Below are positions 42,977 to 52,100 of a stretch of DNA of 64,000 nt, in pieces. The first letter of the stretch is position 1, and each line of letters opens with the position of its first letter. The translations under genes and the position numbers were made by a program. The notes under the pieces are model-generated. The model worked only from the letters and a program-made list of their open reading frames with translations. It searched no databases and was not told where the DNA came from. Source of the DNA: Candidatus Rifleibacteriota bacterium (GTDB taxonomy: Bacteria > Muiribacteriota > Ozemobacteria > Ozemobacterales > Ozemobacteraceae); the NCBI GenBank assembly GCA_024710355.1, contig JANJUX010000016.1, positions 62,001 through 126,000 of the forward strand, in the 5' to 3' direction.

Positions 42977-45900
42977 ATGTTTTCTCTGATAGAGCTGATA
43001 CAAAGCCAGCCTGAAATCAAAGCGGTTTTAAAAAAGATAGGAATTCTCGATATCGGCGCCATGTTGATCGATGGCATGAAAAAAGAATACAGCAGTATTT
43101 TCGACAAAGGCTGCGCAACTGTTGTCGGCTTTGAGCCGGTGCCCGAAGAATGTGAACGGCTCAATCAGACCTATCAGAACACCGGAATGCTTTTTTTGCC
43201 CTATTTTATCGGCGACGGCACCCGCCAGAAATTTTATCTGACCAATTATTCGATGACCGCATCTCTGTATGAACCAAATACGGAACTGCTCAGCCGCTTT
43301 CAGAATCTCGCCGAACTCACCGTTCCGGTCGCAGAAGAGATGGTGCAGACGCAACGCCTGGATGATGTTACTGAGCTTGATTTCCCGATCGATTACGTGA
43401 AAATCGATATTCAGGGCGCCGAATTGCAGGCATTTCAGGGCGCCAGAGATCGAGTTCTCAAAGATGTGCTTGTGATTCAAACTGAAGCCGAATGGCTGCC
43501 GCTTTACAAAAATCAGCCCCTGTTTGCCGAGCTGGAACTGTTTTTGAGAAGCCAGGGATTCATGGTGCATAAGTTTATGGGTTTCGGAACCCGCAGCTAT
43601 AAACCCATAATCATGGAAAACAATATCAATATCGGAGTTCAGCACATCTGGTCAGATGTAATTTTCGTCAGAGATATAATGCAATGGCATTTGCTCAACG
43701 CTCCACAGCTCCTCAAAATGGCAGTATTGCTGCACGAAATATATTCCTCGTATGATCTCGTCACGGCTGTTTTGCAGGAGTTTGACCAGCGCCAGCAGAC
43801 TTCGTTCTCAAAACTTTACATCGAGTTGATCACCGGGCAGAAAAGTTTTCAAAGCCCTCAGGCAAAAAACGAAGAACCCGAAAATCAACAGGCCGCCGCA
43901 AACGATTTTGTCGCACTATTCTCGCTCGGCGTCGAAAAATTTCAGCAGAACGACCTGGCCGGTGCCCTGAGCTGCTTTGAACGGGCAAAGCTCATCCGCA
44001 CCGATTTTCCGCCGCTCTGGTACAATCTGGGCCTGATAACCGGAAAGCTTGGCAAAATCAACGAAGCCATCAGTTTTCTCGACATGGCTCTGGAACTCGA
44101 CCCAACTTACAAGGAAGCCCGTGATTTGAAGAACGGGATTTCGGCCGATCAAACGCAAGCCCGGCAGATTCTGCCCCCCAAAAGCATTCCAGGTTACTCC
44201 GAGAAACTAAACCAGGCACTGGCACTGCAGAATCAGGGTAAAATCGACCAGGCCGAAGCTATTTTCCAGGAAATTCTTGCTGCCGAGCCAAACGACGTGC
44301 CGGCCTTGTTCTCACTCGGTGGCATCGAACACAACCGCGGCAACCAGTTAAAGGCGCTGGAATTTTTTGAGCGGGCTGCAAAATGCAAACCTGATTTTGC
44401 ACAGATCTGGTACAATCTTGGCATAGTCCTGCAGTCACTGAAACAGTTCGATCGCGCGCTTGCAGCCTACGACAAGGCTCTGCAGCTGCAGCCCGACTTT
44501 TCAGAAGTGCGAATCAACCGCGGCGGCCTTCTGGCTGAGATGAAACAGCATAAAGAAGCCCTGCTGAACTATGAAGAACTGCTGAAAATCGACCCAAACA
44601 ACGATAAGGCGTTATGCAATCGCGGTATCATACTTACCGACTTCAAACTTTATGATGTCGCAATCCAGACCTTTGACCGGCTGGTGCAGATCGCTCCTGA
44701 TTATGACTATGCACTTGGTCTTCTCGCTTTTGCCAAAATGCACGCCTGTGACTGGGCAAACCTCGACGCGATAAAACACAGAATCATCGATGGCGTGCAC
44801 ACCGGAAAGCGCTCGACAAAAACACTGGCCATGACTGCCATCACCGATGACCCGCATGTTCACCTGCTCTGCGCAAAAATTTTCGCACAGCACTTCTTTC
44901 CTGCCCGCGAACCGGTCTGGCAGGGAGAAATTTACAAACATAAAAAAATCAAAGTGGCCTATGTTTCGCCCGATCTGCGGGAACACCCGGTTGGGCACCT
45001 GACTGCCGGTCTTTTCGAACACCATGACAAGAAAAAATTCGAAACCATCGCCGTTTCACTCGGAATCGACGATAAGAGCCGAATAAGACAGCGCATGGAA
45101 AAAGCGTTCGATGTATTCATCGACGCCCGCCAGATACCGTCATTCGATCTTGCCCGCCGACTGCGCGAAATGGAAGTCGATATTCTGGTGGATATGGCCG
45201 GTTATACAGCCGATTCGCGAACGGATTTGTTTGCCTTCAGACCAGCACCGGTGCAGGTCAATTATCTTGGGTATTCAAGCACTCTCGGACTGGATTATTT
45301 CGACTATATCGTCGCCGACCGCCATATTATTCCCGAAAGTTTCCGTGATGCCTACGCCGAAAAGGTTGTCTATCTTCCCGAAACCTACCTGCCAACCGAC
45401 TCCGAGCTGGATTTCCAGGCAGTAAAAACCACAAGAAAAGACCACGGGCTGCCAGAAGACAGTTTTGTCTTCTGCTCTTTCAATCATGATTACAAAATCA
45501 GTCAGGCAATGTTCACAATCTGGATGAGGCTGCTGAAGAGCGTTCCCGCCAGTGTTCTATGGTTGATGAAGCTGAACGAATCTGCCGAAAGAAACCTGCG
45601 CCAGGAAGCCGCGAAACACGGAATCACCGAAAACCGCATAATCTTTGCTTCAAGGGTTCCGGCCATTGAAGACCATCTCGCCAGATACCAGCTTGCCGAC
45701 CTTTTTCTCGATACTTTCCCGTGCAATGCCCATTCAACGACCAGCGATGTGCTGCGGGCCGGCCTGCCAATGGTCACCTGCCGCGGCCGGGCCTTCGCCG
45801 CAAGAGTTGCCGGCGGACTTCTCGAACTGGTCGGGCTGCCCGAACTGATCACCGAAAATTATGAAGACTATGAAAAGCTGGCTCTGAAACTGGCCACCGA

Positions 45901-46069
45901 TCGTGAGTTTCTGACCAACTGCAAAAACAGACTTGCCGCAAATCTTGAACAGCTGCAACCGTTCTCGACCGATCGCTACTGCAGGCATCTGGAGGCCGCC
46001 TACCTGCAAATGTGGCAGCGTTACCAGGCCGGCCAGGCACCCGACCATATCGCAATTTCCCAGGCCTGA
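42977..46069 (+). CDS. FkbM methyltransferase-TPR-O-GlcNAc-transferase-like fusion
   Basis: A 1030-residue soluble protein with three parts. Residues about 20-230 are an FkbM-type SAM methyltransferase (ILDIGA, VVGFEPVPEECERL, VKIDIQGAELQAFQGA). Residues about 305-375 and 405-600 carry TPR helices (LWYNLGLITGKLGKINEAI; IWYNLGIVLQSLKQFDRAL). Residues about 655-1030 are an OGT/SPINDLY-type GT41 domain (VAYVSPDLREHPVGH, DMAGYTADSRTDLFAFRPAPVQ, DLFLDTFPCNAHSTTSDVL). GT41 enzymes glycosylate Ser/Thr, or Asn in HMW1C-like members; FkbM enzymes O-methylate sugars. The 3' neighbour is the giant Ser/Thr-rich octad protein, convergent across a shared terminator, a plausible substrate. No signal peptide. 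Confidence 0.88.
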   Translation: MFSLIELIQSQPEIKAVLKKIGILDIGAMLIDGMKKEYSSIFDKGCATVVGFEPVPEECERLNQTYQNTGMLFLPYFIGDGTRQKFYLTNYSMTASLYEPNTELLSRFQNLAELTVPVAEEMVQTQRLDDVTELDFPIDYVKIDIQGAELQAFQGARDRVLKDVLVIQTEAEWLPLYKNQPLFAELELFLRSQGFMVHKFMGFGTRSYKPIIMENNINIGVQHIWSDVIFVRDIMQWHLLNAPQLLKMAVLLHEIYSSYDLVTAVLQEFDQRQQTSFSKLYIELITGQKSFQSPQAKNEEPENQQAAANDFVALFSLGVEKFQQNDLAGALSCFERAKLIRTDFPPLWYNLGLITGKLGKINEAISFLDMALELDPTYKEARDLKNGISADQTQARQILPPKSIPGYSEKLNQALALQNQGKIDQAEAIFQEILAAEPNDVPALFSLGGIEHNRGNQLKALEFFERAAKCKPDFAQIWYNLGIVLQSLKQFDRALAAYDKALQLQPDFSEVRINRGGLLAEMKQHKEALLNYEELLKIDPNNDKALCNRGIILTDFKLYDVAIQTFDRLVQIAPDYDYALGLLAFAKMHACDWANLDAIKHRIIDGVHTGKRSTKTLAMTAITDDPHVHLLCAKIFAQHFFPAREPVWQGEIYKHKKIKVAYVSPDLREHPVGHLTAGLFEHHDKKKFETIAVSLGIDDKSRIRQRMEKAFDVFIDARQIPSFDLARRLREMEVDILVDMAGYTADSRTDLFAFRPAPVQVNYLGYSSTLGLDYFDYIVADRHIIPESFRDAYAEKVVYLPETYLPTDSELDFQAVKTTRKDHGLPEDSFVFCSFNHDYKISQAMFTIWMRLLKSVPASVLWLMKLNESAERNLRQEAAKHGITENRIIFASRVPAIEDHLARYQLADLFLDTFPCNAHSTTSDVLRAGLPMVTCRGRAFAARVAGGLLELVGLPELITENYEDYEKLALKLATDREFLTNCKNRLAANLEQLQPFSTDRYCRHLEAAYLQMWQRYQAGQAPDHIAISQA

Positions 46070-46070
46070 T

Positions 46071-46107
46071 AAAAAAAGCCCCCGGCCAGACGGCGGGGGC
46101 TTTTTTT
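46071..46107. terminator. Bidirectional intrinsic terminator
   Basis: AAAAAAAGCCCCCG (46071-46084) pairs with CGGGGGCTTTTTTT (46094-46107) around a 9-nt loop, with seven T on either strand. It lies between the convergent OGT-fusion gene and the giant repeat gene. Confidence 0.92.
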
Positions 46108-46115
46108 ATCAGCGG

Positions 46116-49100
46116 TTAAAAGTTGAGTGCGGCAATCTGGGTGGTAGTCATGGCTGCAACCTGAGAACTAGTCAAAGCTGCAATCTGCGAAGAAGTCAGA
46201 GCTGCAAGCAGAGTTGTTGTCATACCGTTGCGTATCTGATCGGTGGTCAGAGAGGCGATCTGAGAGGTCGTCAGGGCCTTAACCTGAGTGGTAGTAAGGC
46301 CGCCGCTCAGTTGACTGTTCTGCAGTGACCGGATCTGAGCAACTGAAAGGGCCGCCAGATCGACAGTTTCGAGGTTAGCAATCTGGGTATTGGTCATGTT
46401 GCTAAGCTGCGAAGAAGTCAACCCCATTACCTGAGAGGTGGTCAGACCCACAATCTGAGCATTGGTAAGGTTAGCAACCTGGCTGGTGGTAAGAGCAGCA
46501 ATCTGGGAGCTGGTGAGAGAGGAGAAGTCGGTCAGTTCCATGCCGGTAATCTGTGAGGTTGTCATGGAACCAATCTGTGAGCTGCTCAGGGCGCGAACCT
46601 GCGAACTGGTCATGGCCTGAATCTGTGCAACGCTCATATTAGCAAGCTGACTTGTTGTAAGAGACGCAACCTGTGCAGTGGTCAAGGCGCCAATCTGGAC
46701 CGTTGTAAGGCCGGAAGCGACTTGAGTCGTAGTCAGCGCCTGAATCTGAGCTGGCGCAAGCGCTGCCAGATCCTGCGTCTGCAGACTGCCAATCTGAGCA
46801 TTCGTCATCTGAGAGAGCTGGCTGGAATTGAGGGCTCTGACCTGGCCTGTGGTCAACGCCACAATCTGGCTGTTAGTCAACCCGGCAATCTGGGCCGTCG
46901 TCATCGCGGCAATCTGAGAAGTAGACAGGGCGGCAATACTGCCTGTGGAGAATGCCGCAACCTGGGCAGCGCTCATCTTGGCAATTTGCGCCACCGTAAG
47001 AGACTTGACCTGATTAGAGGTCAGTGATGCGGCCTGGGTAACAGTAAGCCCGGCAACCTGATCTGTAGTCATGGCAGCTATCTGCAGGGTAGAAAGGGTA
47101 GAAAGTTCGTCTGTGCCCATCGCAACAAGCTGTGTTGTGGTCAGTTTCTGGATCTGGCCAGTGGTCAGACCAGAAGCCTGGCTTGAAGTCAATGCAGCAA
47201 TCTGGGCAGTGGTCAGAGAACCAATTTGTGATGTCGTCAAAGCCCGTATCTGCGAAGATGTCAGGGCAACGAAATCATCTGTCTGCATGGCAGCCAGCTG
47301 AGTCGCTGTCAATTTGCTGACCGCCAGAGTCGAGAAAGACCGGGCCTGATTGGTGGTCATCCCAACAATCTGGTCAGTGGTCAAAGCGGCGATCTGAGAA
47401 GTGCCGATGGCAGCAATCTGCGCTGTCGTCAGAGCGGCAAAGTCGACTGTTTCCATTGCCGCAAACTGAGCGGTAGAAAGCTTCGATATCTGGCCCGCAG
47501 TCATTGCCTGCAGCTGGTTAGAAGTAAGAGCAGCTATCTGAGACGTTGAGAAACCGGCAAGTTGGCTGGAAGTAAGCGCTACAAGCTGGCTGGTTGACAT
47601 GGCAGCAACCCTGGTGGTTGTGAAAGCATTAATCTGAGAAGTTGTCAGGCCAATAACCTGAGAGGGCGACAGCAGAGCGAAGTCGCTGCTTTCCATGGCA
47701 TTCATCTGAGTCGATGACATCTGGCTCAGCTGGGCAGATGAGAGAGCAAGAACCTGCCCAGTCGTAAGCCCAATGACCTGGTCAGTTGTCAGGCCCGCAA
47801 GTTGAGTGCTTCCCATGGCGCGCAGCTGACTGGTTTTCATGGCAGCAAGATCGACAGTCTGAATTGCTGCGATCTGAGCCGAAGAAAGTTTGGCAATCTG
47901 ATTAGTGGTCAAGGCCCCAACCTGATCAGATGAAAGACCGGCTATCTGAGCGGTTGTAAAGCCAGCCATCTGACTTGAAGTGAATGCTGAGATCTGAGAA
48001 GTTGTCAGCGCGGCCACGTCGTCAGTACCCATTGCAGCAATCTGACTGGTACTGAGGCCTGCAAGCTGAATATTCTTAAGGGCCTGCGCCTGGGTGGTGG
48101 TAAAAGCGGTAACCTGACCGGCAGTGAAACCAGCCATCTGAGCGGGAGTAAAAGAGGCAATCTGAGCAGCTGTCAGAGACTGTATCTGAGTCGTCGACAT
48201 ACCGGCAATCTGAGCGGTAGAAAGGCCAGTCATACTCGTGCTTCTTATGGCTGCAAGATCAGCGGTCTCGAGGGCCGTAATCTGCGCGGCAGACATGGTG
48301 CCAATCTGTACAGATGAGAGCCCGGGCGCCTGTAACGTCGTCAGGGCAGCAATGTGAGTGGTGGAAAGATTGGCGATCTGCACCGTAGAAAGTGCGGCAA
48401 TTTGACTGGAAGTGAAAGCCGCAAACTGTGAAGTCGACAGGCCAGCAATCTGGGCGGTAGAAACCCCTGCCAGCTGCACATTCGTCAGGGAAGCCAGATC
48501 GTCGGTACCGAGGCTGGTAAACTGGGTCGTCGAGAGACTGGCGATCTGAGCAGTCGACAAAGCCTTAGCCTGGCTGGTATTCAGTGCGAGAACCTGACTG
48601 GTTGAAAGTCCGGCAACCTGTGCGGTGGTCAGAGCAGCAATCTGCGAAGTGGACAACCTGGAGAAGCTGGTCGTATTGAGTGCCGCAATCTGGGCAGTAG
48701 ACATTTTGGAAATCTGCGCGGTAGTCAATCCACTAACCTGATTTGAAGTCATCGCAGTGACCTGAGCTGTCGAAAGCGCAGCAATCTGTGCGGTACTCAA
48801 AGATGCGATCTGTGACGTCAACAGAGCCGCAACGTCATCGGTGCCCATTGCAGCAATCTGAGAGGTCGATAGTTTTGCAAGCTGGCCGGGAGTAAGCGCA
48901 CTGGCCTGAGCAGTGGTCAGGGCCAGAATCTGACTGGTTGAAAGGTTACCGATCTGTGAAGTTGTGAAACCAATAATCTGAGAAGTTGAAAAGACAGCGA
49001 GGTCATCGGTGCCGAGTGCGGTGATCTGAGTTGCCGAGAGACTGGCAATCTGAGGAACGGTCAATGCCCTGGCCTGCGTAGTGGTAATATTGGCAATCTG

Positions 49101-52100
49101 GTCTGTTGTAACGCCAGTAATCTGACTGGCAGTGAGAGCAGCTATCTGACCGGTCGTCATCGCCGCAAACCTGGTTGTCGTAAGACCGGCAATCTGGGCA
49201 GTCGTCAAACCAGATATCTGAGTGCCGGAAAGAGCTGCAAAGTCAACGTTTTCCATGGCATTCAACTGTGTCGAAGAAAGTTTGCTCAGTTGTGTGGGCG
49301 AAAGACCTGAAATTTGGCTCGTCGAAAGCCCAATGATCTGATCAGTGGTTAAACCCGCCAGTTGCGTGCTTCCGAGGGCGCTCAACTGGCTGGTTTTCAT
49401 GGCAGCGAGATCAGCAGTCTGAATTGCTGCAACCTGAGCTGCAGAAAGTTTTGCAATCTGGCTCGTGGTTAAAGCCCCAACCTGGCTGGCCGACAGTCCG
49501 ACTATCTGGTCCGTCGTGAAACCTGCTACCTGACTTGTGGTAAATGCTGCAATTTGAGAGGTTTTCATGGCGGCAAGGTCAGCAGTTTCAATGGCAGCAA
49601 CCTGTGTTGTGGTCAGTTTGGCGATTTGCGCCGACGACAGATAAGGCATCTGAGTCGTTGTGAATGCCGCAATCTGAGTGGCTGTCAATGCACCAATCTG
49701 GGTCGTATTCAAACCAGGCAACTGACTGCTTGAAAGGCTCGAAACCTGAGTGGTGGAAAGCGCCGCGATCTGAGAAGTGGACATGGCTGCGATCTGCGAC
49801 GATTTAAGGGCAGCAAAATCTGCAGACTGCATATTCGTGATCTGGGTAGCGGTGAGACCGCGAATCTGAGAGGTGGTGAGCGCCGCAGTCTGCCCAGTGG
49901 TGAGTGCCTGAATCTGAGTTGTTGTCATGCCGGCAATCTGGCTTGAGCCAAAAGCGGTAATCTGAGAAGTTGTCAATGCACTGAGGTCATCGGTGCCAAT
50001 CGCGGCAATCTGTGTCGTGGAAAGGCTTGCAAGCTGAGTATTTTTCAGAGCTTGAGCCTGGCTGGTGGTAAATGCGGTAACCTGACCAGCCGTAAAACCA
50101 GCCATCTGGCTGGTGCCAAAAGAAGCAATCTGAGCGCTCGTCAGCGCCTGTATCTGGGTCGTCGACATCCCGGCAATCTGGGCAGTGGTAAAGCCGATCA
50201 CACTCGAACTCTTCAGAGCGGCGAGGTCAGCGGTCTCAAGGGCTGCAACCTGACCGGTAGACATACTGGCGATCTGGGCCGAAGAAAGCCCCTGCGCCTG
50301 TAAAGTCGTCAGGGCAGCAATGTGGCTGGTAGAAAGGCCGGCAATCTTACCGGTAGAAAATGCCGCAATCTGACTGGAGGTGAAAGACGCGAACTGCGAC
50401 GAAGACAGGCCGGCAATCTGGGCATTAGAAACGCCGGCCAGCTGGCTGGCGGAGAAAGAGGCCAGGTCATCGGTGCCAAGGCTGGCGAACTGAGTCGTAG
50501 AAAGGCTGGCAATCTGAGAGGTCGACAGAGATTTCGCCTGGACCGTAGTCAGCGCCAGAACCTGGCTGGCAGAAAGCCCGGCAACCTGAGAGGTTGTCAG
50601 AGCGGCAATCTGCGAAGTGGAAAGTCTGGCGAAGCTGCTCGTATTGAGCGCAGCTATCTGAGCGGTCGACATCTGTGAAATCTGCGTGGTAGACAAGCCG
50701 CCAACCTGATTGGAAGTCATGGCGGCAACCTGAGCCGTTGAGAGGGCGGCAATCTGCGATGTGCTCAGAGAAGTGATCTGTGAAGATGAGAGGGCAGCGA
50801 CATCGTCGGTACCCATGGCAGTTATCTGGGCAGCCGAGAATTTGGCAAGCTGACCGGTGGTCAGCGCACTGGCCTGCGAAGTGGTCAGAGCCAGAACCTG
50901 GCTGGTTGAAAGATTACCAATCTGCGAGGTTGTGAAAGCGCGGATCTGTAAACTTGATAAGACGGCAAGGTCATCAGTTCCGAGGGCGGCCATCTGAGCT
51001 GCCGAGAGGCTGGCAATCTGAGCTGAGGTCAGCGCCTTAGCCTGTGTGGTGGTAATATTGGCGATCTGACTTGTTGTAATACCGGCAACCTGGCTTGAGG
51101 TGAGAGCCGCGATCTGACTGGTCGACATCGCCGCAAATCTGGTGGTTGTAAGACCGGTAATCTGCTCAGTTGTCAAACCGGTTATCTGAGTGCCGGAAAG
51201 GGCCGCAAAGTCATTGCTTTCCATGGCGTTCAGCTGAGTCGTTGTCAGCTTGCCCAGCTGAGAAGGCGAAAGGCCAAGAACCTGGGTCGAAGAAAGCCCG
51301 ATAATCTGATCGGTGGTTAAACCCGCCAGTTGAGTGCTTCCGAGGGCGCTCAACTGACTGGTTTTCATCGCGGCAAGGTCAACGGTCTGAATTGCCGCAA
51401 TCTGGGTCGCAGAGAGCTTGCTGAGCTGGACTCCGGTCAAACTGCTTACCTGAGCCGGAGTTAAGCCCTGTATCTGTGAAGTGGTGAAGGCACTGACCTG
51501 TGCGGTGGTAAAACCGGCTATCTGAGAAGTTGTCATGGCCGCAAGATCGGCTGTCTCAATTGCTGCAACCTGACTGGTCAACATGGCTGCCAGCTGTGAA
51601 GCCTTGAAGGCAGATGCCTGAACCGTGGTCATATTGGCAATCTGAGAGGTGGTCAGACCAGCAATCTGAGAGGTGGTCAAAGCTCCAATCTGAGCGGTCG
51701 AAAGACCGCCAAACTGCGCGCCCGTCATTGCATTGAGCTGACCGGCAGTGAAACCGGCAATCTGAGAAGTCGTCATAGAAGTAAGGTCAGCTGCCTGAAT
51801 TGCTGCAACCTGGGTAGTTGTCATATTTGCCAGCTGAGATGTCGTCAATGCGCGTGCCTGGGCTGTAGATAGGGCAACAACCTGGTCTGTGGAAAGAGCA
51901 GAGATCTGGCTTGTGCCTATGGCTGCAATCGCCGAAGTCTGCAAAGCGGCAAAGTCATCGGTGGCAATAGCAGCAAGCTGAGTGGCAGTCAACTTGGCAA
52001 CCTGGTTACCGGTAAGCGCCCTTGCCTGACTGGTTGTAAAAGCTGCAATCTGAGTGGTGGTAAGACCGCCAACCTGGGTGGTATTCAAAGCGCCCACCTG

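Noticed and set aside
46722..47320. Plus-strand open frames opposite the octad gene
   Set aside because: They arise from the periodic, stop-poor antisense of 24-bp repeats, are rich in Arg/Gly/Leu repeats, and have no start signals.
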